Source: Protostelium mycophagum (Eukaryota; Evosea; Variosea; Protosteliida; Protosteliaceae). From it: DNA of 64,000 bases. The position numbers were made by a program, and so were the translations under genes. Shown here in pieces: positions 35,181 to 47,762 of this stretch. The DNA lies in the NCBI GenBank assembly GCA_002081555.1, contig KV920962.1, positions 1 to 64,000 of the forward strand, read 5' to 3'. Each line of letters starts with the position of its first letter. Position 1 is the stretch's first letter. The notes beneath the pieces were generated by a model, which ran no database searches, was not told the DNA's origin, and saw only the letters and a list, made by a program, of their open reading frames with translations.

Positions 35181-36332
35181 CTAAGCTTCTTCCTCTGTGG
35201 ATGTCTTCTTTGTTCTGGCCTCCCACTTCTTAACGGCATCCTCTTTCTTTTGTCTCTCTTCCCAATCGATGAAGTCAGCACCAGGCACTAAGACACACAA
35301 TGCATCAAAATTTTCGACCTTTAATGATTAAAAGATGATGAATCATTATACTTTGTATCATCGTGTGGAGTGGAAGATCGTACCTGTGCGAGTTCGATGT
35401 CATCTCTATCCTTCAGAATGGTAACTACCACATCAGCCTTTCCTTTAGTGGGCAGGGTGGTTGGATGATTCAAGATGGTTGTGTTATGAGCCAACGCTCT
35501 CTTGTAAATGAGATCTACAGAGGAAGTAGCGAAGGCCAAACGTCCACGTCCAGTGTTGTGAGTGACCTCTGAGACCTCTACAAGCTCGATCTTCGTCTGT
35601 TGTGGTCCGTATCCGAAGAGAATGGAACCATCATCTTGTTTGTATTCCTCGAGTCCAATGGCCTATTGGTGAATAAAGGCATGTACAGCACGAAAATGAA
35701 GGACTTACATCGACGTAGAAGTCTCTTCCAGCCTTCACGTCGGTGCTGCTGAATGAGACCTTGTAGAAGGGCTCTTCGTCTCCATTTTCTGACTTGCCAC
35801 TGATGAACAACCATTTAGAACTGTCAGGTCCGGTGACTAAGACAGAACCGTCCTCCTTCTCCTCTTTCAGATAAGTGGAGGCCTTCGCCTTCTCTGCGGC
35901 ACCAGGATATTTCAGGGCGATGTATCTGTTTGTACATTGGATAGGAGTTAATATGATTCAAAGTCATCGACATACCTGATCTCATTTCCAAGATCGTAGT
36001 GGGAGATACCATAGTTGTAGGTTAATTCGAGACAGAAGCGGGACTCATCAGAAGGACCAATCATTGTCTTTGACCAGTCACCCTTGTAAGGACCATTGCA
36101 GGTCGCCTCACATCCATTCTCGAACTCTTCATGACGATACACCCTCGAATCCAAAAGTCTGGCAGAGAAATCGATCCACGCCTTCAGATCGGTGATCTTG
36201 AAGACCCAATGTAAAATGCGATGGTGTGTTTTCTGTCACTATCAGACATCATTCACGTATGTTTTTTGTATCATTCTCCAGAAAAGAAGCACAAAAGCAT
36301 CTAAGACAATTTATCACCTCTGAATCCGACAT
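35181..36332 (-). CDS. GLOD4: GLOD4-like glyoxalase-domain protein
   Basis: Glyoxalase/bleomycin-resistance-fold protein like human GLOD4. The first exon encodes only MSDSE; the next reads RILHWVFKITDLKAWIDFS, then RVYRHEEFENGCEATCNGPY, WSKTMIGPSDESRF and LELTYNYGISHYDLG, matching GLOD4 almost in step. A second vicinal-oxygen-chelate half follows (KWLFISGKSENGDEEPFYKVSF, RLAFATSSVDLIY). The C-terminus FIDWEERQKKEDAVKKWEAR is a helical tail ending at 35181. Enzymatic activity of the family is not established. It is divergent from the aldonolactone oxidase gene, 208 bp apart. Confidence 0.93.
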
Positions 36333-36540
36333 GTTTCGATCGATCTGTTCAATGAATTCGTCATATGGCCACCGTGTTGATGACGTGACTTCCTCTTCCG
36401 GAAAATCGATTTCTCCGGAGCAAAATTAATATTCTCGGCAACTACCGAGTCTGTTGTCGTCTTCTTAATCGATTCCTTATGTCGCCGAGTTTTCTAACTT
36501 TCTCAGGTCCACCACAATTGACATCAACAACAGCAACAGG

Positions 36541-38424
36541 ATGACTTCAGTGACTCCGTCATATGTTGCCAACTATTTCGGAAAACCGACAGAAATACAC
36601 CCACCCGCAAAACCTATCGCGCTGACCACTCTTGCTCAAGTGAAGGATGATATCATCTATAACTGGTCTGGAATCAACCCCATCGCCAGTAAGATTCAAC
36701 TACACAAACCAAAGAATGCAGAAGAAGTGAGCCAGCTTGTCAGAAATGCAAAGGGGAAGGCGAGTTTTGGGAATTCCTGGAAGATGATTCTCATCAATTA
36801 CAGGTCCACACCATCGGTACTGGACTTTCTTATGAACGTATAATGACAACCGAATTAAACGACACAAGCTCCATTCTTCTCAGTCTGGAGAACTTTCAAG
36901 GCATGCTATGATAATCATCATCATCACTAACATAATCTCAGGACTCATTTCTATTACGGACAAAACAGCCCGTTTTGGTGCTGCCACTTGTGTAAATGAT
37001 GTCATCTCCATTCTGGCACAGCACGATCTCTTCATGAATTGCTCTCCTGGAGTAGTTGGAATACAGACACTCGCTGGCGCTCTTTCAACAGGAACACATG
37101 GACAAGGACTCTTTCAGTCGGCGTACAGCGATACAGTCCTCTCTATGAAGGTCGTTCTTCCTAATGGCAAGGTGGGCCCACCTCTTTACTTTCATAATCA
37201 CTAACAAGACTATAGATCATTGACGTCACCAGAGAATCAAAAGAGTACCCTTTACAAGCATTCGTCACTTCTGTTGGCATGTTGGGTATCCTCTTAGAGG
37301 TGGAGCTTGCCGTGTCTCCGCGCAGAGTACTCTTTTGCCACAAGTCCACATGTCATTATGATGATTTCGTGAAGCAATTTGTTCAATGGAATGAGAGATC
37401 AGAATTCGTCAAAGCATGGTGGTTCCCAGAGACAGACAGAGTGCAATTGTGGCAAGTGAACCCCGCCACCCCAGAACTTTCTCAGAAATTTCTGTCGACA
37501 GACCGAACCGCACCCATGGAGACCGAATCGGACAGTGATGAGATGATGAGCCAGACCGTATCACATTACATGGATGCATTGTCTAAAGATACAAACTCAT
37601 CGACGACATCGAGCCAACCGCAGTTCTTAACAGTGAAGAGATTTTCAGACACAAGAGATCTTGTCGGATATACCGAACAGATACTCACCAAAGGTGACTA
37701 TTTGAATTTTGAAAATTTCTAAATGGCGGGAAACTGAAATCAAATCAAATTCGAAATTAATATAATTTGTTCATTTTCTTGAGTGGATGCTCTACCGCAG
37801 CAAAACCATAATTACATTTGAAAATATAATTTTGCAACATCAAAAATATTCCAAAAATAAAAAAATAAATATTTATATTTTCGGCAGGAATTCCAGTGCC
37901 ACAGATCAATTGTGAAATCGCCGTGCCTCTCTCTAAATTCGCGGAGGCCACCGAAGCGCTCCACAAATGGAACGCGGAGCACCCAGGGAAGCTCCATTAT
38001 CCCTTTATCTACCGTGCTGTGGGAAGATCTGACGCTTGGATCTCTCCCGTGGGAAGCGGACCCGCCGTGTGGATCGGATTTTTAGTTTACGTCGGAAAAG
38101 ATGGAAGCGTCAGAGCTGATGGAATGCAGACAATGAAGATCATACAGGAGGTGATTGTCGACATTTACGAGACATCGTGTATTGATCTATAAATAGATTT
38201 TGGCGCAATTCGGGGGATTACCTCACTGGGGTAAACACTTTCTACCGGAGATCTACAATTTCGAGCGGGAGATTAAGAATTGGCCGCAGTTCCTGGAACT
38301 GCGAAAGAAGGTTGACCCCAGCGGGAAATTTCTGAGCAGATTTATGGAAGAAGTTATCGTGAATAATCAAGAGAAAATTCGTGGAAATTCTAGGACGAAG
38401 AGAGGAATACAAGCGAGCCTGTAA
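36541..38424 (+). CDS. FAD-linked aldonolactone oxidase (VAO family)
   Basis: Flavoenzyme of the D-arabinono/L-gulono-1,4-lactone oxidase type, which makes ascorbate-like antioxidants. It has an N-terminal FAD-binding PCMH domain: NWSGINPIASKIQLHKPKN, TIGTGLSYERI, CSPGVVGIQTLAGALSTGTHGQG and GKIIDVTRES. The C-terminal substrate part includes KAWWFPETDRVQLWQ and ends with the family block GGLPHWGKHF and ELRKKVDPSGKF. Seven or eight exons. A Ser/Thr-rich acidic insert (about 37510-37620) lies before the C-terminal part. There is no signal peptide, so it is cytosolic or organelle-associated. The natural substrate is not determined by sequence. Confidence 0.92.
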
Positions 38425-38719
38425 TTTATAAGGAAAGATTAAATAAATGAGATTTTGTAAAATCATTTTTGCCAAAAAGCGATTTTTTGCTGTATGACGC
38501 AACCACAATGGTGTAGAGTTCGTACTGTAAAGTCTCAGAGTATAAATGTTGAAATCCAGATGGACATCCCACCATAAAAAAAGCGAATGGTGGACAAGCT
38601 AACATTGAACTTTGTGTGATGTCAATAAAAAACTGCACTTCTTTCCAAACACATCTCTGGTCTTGCATGGCACAGTCACCTGAAGACAACAAGATAATTT
38701 TCTGACAAACGAAAAAGAA

Positions 38720-38791
38720 AGCCTCTACTGGGGATCGAACCCAGAATCTCTTGGTTCGTAGCCAAGCGCTGTTCCATTGAGCCATAGAGGC
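38720..38791 (-). tRNA. tRNA-Arg (anticodon ACG), copy 2
   Basis: Body identical to copy 1, with the same AACACATC upstream box and a T-run downstream. It lies in the gap between the aldonolactone oxidase and the MDR reductase genes. Confidence 0.96.
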
Positions 38792-38861
38792 GATGTGTTT
38801 TTTGCATTCGATTGTGCATAAAATACTCCAATCGTACATTATCTTTCACTCTTATTACAGT

Positions 38862-40320
38862 TCAGAAAGTCTCAGCAATCCTGTAGACCAATTTCTCGCC
38901 ACTGACCTTGTGTGCTTGCAGCAGCTTCAATCCCTCGTCGACACCAGCCAAACCCCCAGGAATTACCTTCATTCATCAGATTTCTTGTCCTCTGACTTCA
39001 AATAGAACGTGAAAATAACCCCAACTTTTTGGGAAGACGTTCCAAATGAATGAAAATCACCTTGACATTATTTGCCTTCAGAGATCCAGAGTTGAAATAT
39101 TCTCCAACTAATTTGTAATACTTTGTGGCGAATTCTTGGTGTTCTCCATATGCAGTTCCCACACTATTTATTGTTCACAAACTTTCTTGAAAGAGATTCA
39201 CTTACAAGGTACGGATGACTGTCACATTGGAGAGGACATCTTTATCAATTGGAGGTAATACCACTGTAACTTTCCCGCCATTTTCCTTCAACACCTGATT
39301 CTAATTAGCAATGAACAATCATCCAAAAATTGACCTTTCAATAAAAATGTCTTAAAATTCAGAAAGATTGTAAGATGTCTCCAAAAAATCCCAAGATATC
39401 TTAGAAAAAATTTACTCAAAATATTACCTGGAAATTGATCTGTTGTGAGGACTCTTCCGATATGGCGTCGTATACGTGACGAATCTTGCCACCCGTTGCA
39501 GTGTTGATGGCCTTTGCCACTTCCTCAGAGCTTTTTCCTCTGTAGTCGATGATCACATCAGCACCAGCCTCTTGAGGTATCTGATTCTGTCATCATCCTG
39601 GTCGGTACATCAATTGTACCTTTTGGCTGGCCCCAGCGGTAGTGGCGACCTTCATTCCTGCGAGTTTGGCCAGCTGAATGACAAAATGGCCAACAGATGA
39701 AGATCCACCATTCACAAAAATCCAAGTTTCATCTGTGGCTTTATTGAGTGGTGTGGGCAGACCGAGGTGCTCGAATAATCTGTAAACTTTAGAGGATGAT
39801 CAAACAAGAAGAGGGTGACGTACCCAAGAGCAGCGGTCATGACTGCGAGAGGAAGTGTAGAAGCACCCTCGAACGAAGCAGATTCAGAGAGGTGAAATGT
39901 CTGGTGAACTGGTGCGATGGAGTACTCTTGATACGCCCCGAATTTTGAATCGGTGACCATCTTTGTGAAGGCTGCGACCTTGTCTCCGACTTTGAAGTCT
40001 TTGACGTCTAATTGCCATCAGGTAAGAGAAAACAAAGTGATAATTACCTGGACCAACAGCTGCGATTGTTCCAGCAACATCATTTCCTTCGACAGCTGGC
40101 CATGGGAATTGTGGTGCGAAAAGAGGCATCTTCCAGTCCTTCGGGTTAGAAGCAACTGCGACCTGCATCACATTAACTCGAGGTTAGATAAAGCCGCCCG
40201 TACATTCTTGATGAGTACTTCATTGGAGGCGGGAGCCACTACCGGTTGTGTAGTGAGTTCCCTCTTATTATCCTTGTAAGAGAGGACCGCCTTCTGTGTG
40301 GTTGGTAAACTTTGGCTCAT
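38862..40320 (-). CDS. zinc-less MDR quinone oxidoreductase-like protein
   Basis: Medium-chain dehydrogenase/reductase of the quinone oxidoreductase group, using NAD(P)H on small electrophiles. The ATG at 40320 starts MSQSLPTTQKAVLSYKD. Motifs are SNEVLIKNVRAALS, NPKDWKMP, WPAVEGNDVAGTIAAVG and the Rossmann strand near 39720 (VNGGSSSVGHFVIQLAKLAG). The end GLAGVDEGLKLLQAHKVSG and EKLVYRIAETF is typical. No structural-zinc cysteine cluster is seen, supporting the zinc-less branch. About eight exons. It is flanked by tRNA-Arg copies on both sides. Confidence 0.9.
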
Positions 40321-40725
40321 CTTTTTGTTTCTGTTGCTTATTTCTGTGTAAATTGGTTGTGATCGGACTTCAATCTTAGACAAACGATGTCGTCATCAGC
40401 CCGAATCATTGCGCGAGCTCCTTGTGGTTCAGTTTTTCTTTATTTACACGTAAGTGTCTCTGCTTTACAGCTGTAGCTGCGACGTGAAATCGGCCTCTGG
40501 GCCACGCCTTGTCTGGCTGGGGGGTACACTATCATTCTTTCCATTTTGAGTCTGTTACATTCTTTATTTTTGAGAGGAAAAGCAGGCACCGCAGCAACTT
40601 TCTGTGGGTGTCGCCAATGTTATTCACCTTTCCTTTGTACTCTCTTCATGCGCAAATCGCTCGCGAAAACGGTGGAAAAATCGACAAACAAAAGTTTCGC
40701 AAGAACGGGCAAAAACGCAAAAGAT

Positions 40726-40797
40726 AGCCTCTACTGGGGATCGAACCCAGAATCTCTTGGTTCGTAGCCAAGCGCTGTTCCATTGAGCCATAGAGGC
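40726..40797 (-). tRNA. tRNA-Arg (anticodon ACG), copy 3
   Basis: Body identical to copies 1 and 2. The upstream box is changed to CAAACAAATC and the downstream T-run is shorter, so the flanks have diverged. It ends only 40 bp before the P450 stop. Confidence 0.96.
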
Positions 40798-40837
40798 GAT
40801 TTGTTTGCCGATTCATTTGTCATCATGAAATAATTAT

Positions 40838-43212
40838 TTATTTCTGTACCCTCTTTACTCTCATAAAGAGCTGGTTGTCTTTCGGCCTCATGACAATCAT
40901 CGAGGTCCTGTTGATGTACTTTCCGGGTTCATCTTCTTCAAAGTGGAAGTTTCTAATCAAAGAAGTCAGGATGGCCTTCATCTCTGTTGTTGCGAAGCGG
41001 TGGCCGATGCAGTTTCTCGGACCCGCGATGAAAGTCAAGTTGGCATAAGGTCCTGCAATGGATCAGTGATTGTGTCGACGTCGACACTTGTCGATATATG
41101 TACATGTACATGATATTTCATTCCGTGGTGATGTCAGGATGCCAATCAATAATAAAAGAATTATAAATTTTGGTTCGTTGTAAAGTCACCTTTAGCTTGT
41201 TCGGGTAATCTTCCCTGTTCCAAGAACCTCTCTGGTATGAATTTATCGGCGTCTGGGCCCCATATATCGGGGTGGAAGTGTACAACTGTCGGGGGGATGA
41301 TTATTTTCGTTCCCTTGGGGATTTTGTAACCGCACAACTCGTCGTCTTTGGCGGCCTCTCTTACCGTGATCTGCACGGGAGAATCAACTCTGCGAAGTTT
41401 CAGCGAAACATCGGAGATATTTCCGAGAAATGACTTGGAAATTTCTGGGAAATTTCATACCGGAGGACTTCTTTGCAGACAGCATTAAGGTAAGGAAGAG
41501 TGTTATTCAGTTCATCATACGTAAGTGCCCTCTCTTCAGGATAAATCTAGAATCTGTCAATCTACAACTCCATTTTCACCACCGAAATTTCCCAAGATTT
41601 TCCGAGAAATCCCGTAACACCTCTATCTACAACTCTCACCTCTTGGATCTCGGCACGTAACTTCTCCTGCACCCGCTGATCTTGTGCTAGCCTGAGCAGT
41701 GTCCATGACAACGCGGAGGAAGTGGTCTCGTGACCTGCCGCGAGAAAGGTCAAGCACTGGTCCATTATCTCTCTGTCACTAAGAGGCTCCTCCAGACCCA
41801 AGTTGTCACGGATCAGGATACTGAGGATGTCCTTTTTGGTGGTGGTTTGACCTGTAAAAAAATTGGCCTTTATCTCATTCACATTTATTGATTTTAATTT
41901 TGTACTGTGTTTCGAAAAAAATGAAGGGTGATAGAAAATTTAAAAATCTCAGAATTTTTCAATTTGAAAAAAATTCAAAAAAATTTGAACGAAAAAAATT
42001 GATACTTTTCAAGTTCAGAAAAATATTTGAAAAAATTTCAAAATTCTGAATACCTTGAGATTGCAATAATGACAGTTCAGATCTCTTCGTCTGGAGAAGT
42101 TTCTCCGTGATCTCCTCCACGATCTGACGGTTCTACAACGACTCAGTTTCATTCCGATGAGACTAAATACCTTCTTGACTGCCCTCATGAAGCTGTGGTT
42201 GTTTCTGATAAACTCTAAAGGCGCCCACAACTCAGCCAGAAAAGAAGAAGCAAAGAACGACATGCTCGGGCGTTCACCTCCCATGAGGTGTTGGTAAGCA
42301 CGCGCCATGGGCTCATCATCGCTTTCCAAAGAGTTGAATTTGTAGTCGAATCCTATGGATCTTAATATTTCATTGTTATCATTGTCATTTGTTTTGGATT
42401 GTGAATTATTTTATGATATCTCACCTGCGAGACCTATGATATCTAGTGTACATCTAGAGAGCCAGTGGATGACATTAATTCTTGTCGTTTCTGTGGATGA
42501 TGGGATCTACAACCAGTCAGTTTTATTTTTGATACTGTAAAGACAATCAATCTCTATTGCGGCAGAGCTGCAGTTAAACTTGGTGATCAGAGGATCTGCT
42601 GTGGCACGATGGCAGTCTGCATGATCAAGGACATTCCCACCTCTATCTGCCACTTCTCGACCAACTTGCTCGCGGGTCCCCAAAAGATGGGCGTAATGTC
42701 TTTGATCTTTGGGACAGAGAAGGCGGCGTCTAAGGCTCTGCGCTGTTTCTTGTGTTCAAAGCCTTCGAAGTTTCAGACATCAAAGCATTTTCTTTATGTG
42801 ATGATTAGGAATCACCTTCTGCAACCAGAAGTCCCCCACCAATGAGTGCATTCAGCATAGAACGTGTGTTTTGAGGTTTAGGGTAATCATATGCAGCGGT
42901 GACAAGTACCTAATTAATCTGATCAGACCAAAAATGTCAGTGTTCGTTTACTCTGCTCAGGGCTTTTGGGTCTGTGATGTATAAACGTGGTGAGGTGAAG
43001 AAGTATGTCTTAAAGATTCCAAATGGCAGCTGTTGACTCCACTGTCTCTGAAGGATACCAGGCTCTGCGGCGACGATCTTGCCAAAATGGCCAAAGAAGG
43101 GCACAGACCCTGGTGCTGTTGGGACGTCTCTCAGAGGATCATTCCTTCGTTTCAAATGTATGAGGATGGAAGCGGCTATCGCTATAAACGAAAAGAGGAT
43201 GACGTAGCTCAT
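40838..43212 (-). CDS. cytochrome P450
   Basis: Heme-thiolate monooxygenase anchored in the ER. The ATG at 43212 begins with a hydrophobic anchor (VILFSFIAIAASILI), then the proline-rich hinge DVPTAPGSVPFFGH. The I-helix is FLAAGHETTSSALSW, the K-helix ExxR lies in AVCKEVLR, the PERF-type motif is FIPERFLE, and the heme loop is FIAGPRNCIGHRF with the axial Cys. The protein ends at 40838. About ten exons. The substrate cannot be predicted; the general layout is like broad-specificity fatty-acid P450s. It is divergent from a secreted-protein gene, 272 bp apart. Confidence 0.94.
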
Positions 43213-43484
43213 ATGTGTCGAGAGTTATTTTGTCGAGCTGGGAATTTCTGCCTTTCGGTCATCGGGTGTCACATTGAACACCGAGGGCTCCTCGGCCTCA
43301 TCGAAGATGAGCAATGAAATCGGGCGTTTTGGTTGCATCCCTTGTTTACAAAGTACAGACCGTACTTCCAACTTTGACCTGAAATACATCGTCAGAACAG
43401 CTTGTGGGTGTCTGTCAGCTTGGCATAAAGGGCTTCGTCTACAAGTCCCTGCGAAAAGATCGCTTTCTTCAAATTTCATCATCG

Positions 43485-46400
43485 ATGCGTTCTTGTCTTC
43501 TACTTCTCTGCATTGTTCTCTGCACCAACGCACAGACCTTGGAATCCACGATCACTAAACTAACCAAATCAGTCCAAGACTCACAGATAAAGTATCAACA
43601 ATAAAAAAATGGCGTCATGTTGATGATCCACAGGCAAGAAGTACCTTATTCACCCCCACAATGGCATCAGACAAAAGGTTGTTTCTAAAGAACTGAGCAG
43701 CTGTTGATCATTTCAGGGATATATCCATCACAAATCAAGATCAATTTCTTTGGTAATCCGGCTGAGAAGGTAACCTTAATCGCAAGCAAATCTTACATCA
43801 TGCAGCTGCTGAGACAATACTTTTCCATCTTTGATAACAATATGTTTGTCACTGTATGGACTTTGGAAGTGTTGCTGGGAGCGCAGGAATTGAATCCTAC
43901 TCTGGTTCAACTGAATGAGACACTTGTATTAGAAGGTCTTGAGCTCATCTCCAGGTACAATCCCGCTTTTTTGAAAAATTTAAATTTCAAAAAAAGATTC
44001 TGCCGCTTTTTCGTCATCCAAGAAGAACTCAAATTACCAAAACCCTCCACGATGAAACTCTTTACATTACATGTTCAGATGAATGAAGGTGATGTGTTGC
44101 TGATTTACGCAGATTCCGCGACCGTAATATCAATTCCAAGAAAGAAGACCGGGTACCCGTCTACAACTTCTGGTCGCAAATCAACAAAAACGGCACTTGG
44201 TCAGCATTTCCTGACAATCTCAGCGTGAGTTTTCCGAGAAAATTCTCTTATACATCAAGACCTTCGTTGTAGTTTGTGTCATGGAATAAATTCCAGTTTT
44301 TATATGTGTCAAAAACGGCAGATGTCAAATGTCATGTCTTTTTGTACATGTAACCGAAAAATTCAAATCTACAACTGTGTAGAGTGACGTCACCAGGACT
44401 TTGTGACCACGGGCGAAGATTTCTTAGACAGGATTGGAGAATTGTTAAAGTCCATTTGGCTTCCTTATTACGGACAAAAAATCGAAAACATTGCGAACGG
44501 CCTGCGTATGGTGGGAAATTTCGATGAAAACTCACCGAGTGAAATTTCGTAGTTGTCGGCGGTATTCAGAATACCTCCTGATTTGGATGACAGCGGATGC
44601 AACTTGTGTAAGAACTCTTATTGATTTTAAAATTTTTATAACAATTATTTCACGAATGTTCTGTTGTCTACAACCAGCCAAAATTGAAATAATGTCTGAA
44701 ATATTTGGGCCATATTGACCTTATCCACAGCTCTTGGCGCATCTCTCAGCCGTTCTGTTGGCTACAAAAAGAGCAAATTGTTGTGGAACAGTTTGAACCA
44801 CGATATTTCAGGTCTGATTAAGAGGATAGTCAAATACGCTTACAGACCGAGCTCTAATGATCCAAATGAGTCCTCAATCGATCCTCGTGAGTGATCCACC
44901 ATGTCATTTTGTCCATGTGGTGATGAGATGTAATGATGACGTGGTGCAGGGACTTATTTCTTTTTACATCCCTATCTATACCAAAAGCAAGGTGATGACT
45001 CGTTGTAGATGAAGGACTGATTTTTTCAGCTGAAGGAAAAGCGGATATCGCACTGTTGACGACTTGGGTTATGAATTTAGACGAGAGTAGAATGGCTCAA
45101 CCTCATGGGGTTGCTATGGTGAGCTGGTCGCATCTCATCCCATCTCATCCCATCTCATGGCATCTCATTGCATCTCATCGCATCTCATGTTGACTACAAA
45201 CAAAACTGACATAAGACAGCCCGAAAACATTAACAATGTCGACATTTCGGTTAGCTCTAATCTCATCGCGGGAATTCTGCGGCATCTCGTCTACAATTCT
45301 GAAAGTGATCAGTCTTGGTTTACAAGCGATGTACAGAAGATCCTGTTGGACACATCCGAATACATCCAGTGGTGAGCCAGATTTCCGTGAAATTTCAACC
45401 CAATTTTCGGGAAATTTTCTGGTTCTTCAGAACTACTTGTCAACCATTTTTCTCTGAAATTTCAGGGCGGTCAAGAGCGGGCGCATTGTAGAGAGACCCG
45501 ACATCGGGATGCTTTATTACCCATCTCTTTACAACTTCTATTGGTTTGCATCCAGAGTTCTCGCCACTCTAGAAGAACCCCAGACCAAGTCAACTGAAGA
45601 AAAGTATTTTTTCCATCAGAATTTACATTCTATCAAATGATTTTTCTATTTTTATTTTTCAGAGGAAATTTATATTTTTTGGAGAAAAGTATTTTCTCCA
45701 TCAGAATTAACATTTTTCAAATATTTTTTTTCTATTTTTAATTTTAGACGTTTTTCAGGAAATTCACATTTTTTGGATCCAAAGATTTTTAAATGAATTA
45801 AATAAATAGATTCCCGGTGCTAACTCAGCTCCGCCAAATCTGGAGTAAAACCGTGAGAAATTTTGTACTGGAGCATATCACTGCTCAGGCAGAAAACGCG
45901 GACCAGTACACATACTGGGAGGATTTCATCGGACTTTCTGACACTTCCATGTGATATTTCACCCGTTTTCCCGCGAAATCTCATCGTTTTTTCTGGATGA
46001 AGTTGATCTTATTTAGTTTTGGAAACCCTGATCCCACACCGGACGATCGACTATTCAGTACTGCAGGTAATGATTTTACATCGTTGTAGACCGTCACATG
46101 ATATATATTTTGCCAGCAAATTGTCTTCAAGTCTTGATAACATCCAGTCACCGTGAATTCTCTGATCGATGCGTGGGCATCTACAACGAACCAGAGTGCG
46201 TGCCCAATTAATTGGGCCGAGGGGACCCCTGCGAGTGTCATCCTGATGACACAAAGGTCGATCAATTGGCTTGTTTCGGCAGTAAATTCCGACAGCTTTG
46301 GCAAACAAAACGGTGAGTTTTCTCGGAAATTTCGACGAAAATTCTGATCATTTTCAGCGTTTTTTTCTGGATCTATCAAAGGGGATTCTTCGATCCCACA

Positions 46401-46599
46401 ATATTTTCCAGCCAACCGATTCGAATTTATGAATGGAACCATTGTCACCGAGCCAAGTACAGCATTTAAATCTTCAACATTGGGATATGTTTTTTGCCGC
46501 AAAGAGAAAGTTTTTGGCTTTTGGATGTCTTTACGGCTTGCAAACACAGAAAACACTCAGCACAACTTCACTGTATTTTTGTACGATCCTTCTGTGTAG
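43485..46599 (+). CDS. large secreted protein of unknown family
   Basis: Signal peptide MRSCLLLLCIVLCTNAQ starts at 43485. About 13 exons then encode a long extracellular protein with several N-glycosylation sites. Readable parts include SQIKINFFGNPAEKVTL, LEVLLGAQELNPTLVQLNET, RVPVYNFWSQINKNGTWSAF, KADIALLTTWVMNLDESRM, YNFYWFASRVLATLEEP and LRQIWSKTVRNFVLEHI. The C-terminal part has scattered cysteines and ends VFLYDPSV at 46599. The helical repeats with aromatic residues suggest an alpha-toroid-like enzyme, but I do not recognise a family. No membrane anchor is visible. Confidence 0.7.
45127..45190. repeat. 10-bp tandem repeat (CATCTCATCN) in an intron
   Basis: About seven units of CATCTCATCC/G within an intron of the secreted-protein gene. 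Simple slippage repeat. Confidence 0.85.
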
Positions 46600-46658
46600 C
46601 ATATTTTTGTTGTGATAACGCCGTAACACAAGATTCACTTTAACTCAATCGTGCAGCG

Positions 46659-47220
46659 ATGGACGTTGACATCTTCGCCGTGACTGGTATCTGGAACCAC
46701 GCAGATTATACACAGAAGTTGAAGGAGCCACAGCTCAGCGGTGTCCCACTCCCTGATTTTGAAGGTATATCTACATCGTTGTAGATGATGAAATGAAGAA
46801 TTTGTCTGGAGAATAGAATATGCTTTAGGAGCATCTTTTTTTAACAAATTGTATTTTGTATTTGTGGCTGTGCCACAAAACACCAAAAATGTTTTAAAAC
46901 ACCAAAAAGATGCTCCTAAAGCATTCTATTCTTGTATATCTACTGTAGTTCTGTGCTTGTGCAAAACCTGCACCTTATATGCAACACACAAAGCAGACGT
47001 CTGTGTCAACTCAAGATTTTAGGATTCAACCAGTCGAACTTTCCATACTGGTCATCTGAGCCTCTCACACTTGCAAGTGTGCTCTCTGCATTATCTAAAT
47101 ACAACGCACTGTCCAAGTGTTAATAAAAATATATTCCAGATGATCCTCTACCAGATATGTCAAGTCACCTACTCCAGAACGGGGATTTTCCCGCGCAAAC
47201 TGGGTACAACTCTGAAGTGA
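46659..47220 (+). CDS. possible small gene, structure uncertain
   Basis: The ATG at 46659 opens MDVDIFAVTGIWNHADYTQK and KLKEPQLSGVPLPDFE up to a donor at about 46765. After a hairpin-bearing intron, several frames are possible (one gives FNQSNFPYWSSEP, followed by a stop at 47122). A last exon after 47140 gives DDPLPDMSSHLLQNGDF and a stop at 47220. Phases could not be reconciled with certainty, and it may be an extra 3' part of the upstream gene. No family recognised. Confidence 0.35.
46811..46931. repeat. foldback element with near-perfect 28-30 bp arms
   Basis: The arms at 46811-46840 and 46904-46931 are reverse complements apart from a 2-nt bulge. The loop contains a second small stem TGTGGCTGTGCCACA. 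It resembles a tiny MITE or structured intron, and lies inside the putative intron of the preceding entry. Confidence 0.85.
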
Positions 47221-47387
47221 AATGAAAATTCATTGAAATCTCCAAGATAATGTCATGATACCACGCCAAATGGAGCCGGATATTCTGAAAATGCGTCTTC
47301 ATCGGACCTTCGTAGATTGAACGTGGTGATTACACGGCCGAAGAACGTTTAGCAATTTTAACAACACGACAAACACGCACTCACGCA

Positions 47388-47762
47388 ATGAAAATATCTA
47401 TCCTCTTTATTTTGGGCCTCTGCGCTGCATACGCGACCAGCTCGTCCGAATGCCTCAAGACAACCTGCCCCAGCAATCTGTGCGCCTGTAGCGGAGCATG
47501 CTATTCTCAGAGTCAATACTGTTGCCCCAATGGCCAGCTCACCCAGAAGGCTTTCTGCAATGTAACCAGCGTTGCGAGGTGAATTGGTATCAGAATTAGA
47601 TAGTGTCTAAAAATACGCAGTTCCCCCGCCATGTCCTCTTCTACATGCCAACGTGCGAGTCACTGCAGTACTTCTCTTGTAACCAATCAGCCCAGTGGAC
47701 CCTATAACGAATGCAACAGTGTTCGAGCGGAAGGTATAGCCTGTTGCAGATCGTCGATCTGA
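47388..47762 (+). CDS. small secreted Cys-rich protein, CBM52-like motif
   Basis: Two exons (47388 to about 47578 and about 47622 to 47762). A clear signal peptide (MKISILFILGLCAAYATS) is followed by a Cys-rich mature part of about 95 residues. The block CACSGACYSQSQYCCPNGQL resembles the C-x3-CY-x4-Y-x-C-x2-G-x-L pattern of CBM52-type carbohydrate-binding domains of fungi and amoebae. The second exon adds further cysteines (TCQRASHC, YNECNS, IACC). It may bind cell-wall glycans of food microbes; the role is inference. Confidence 0.65.
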
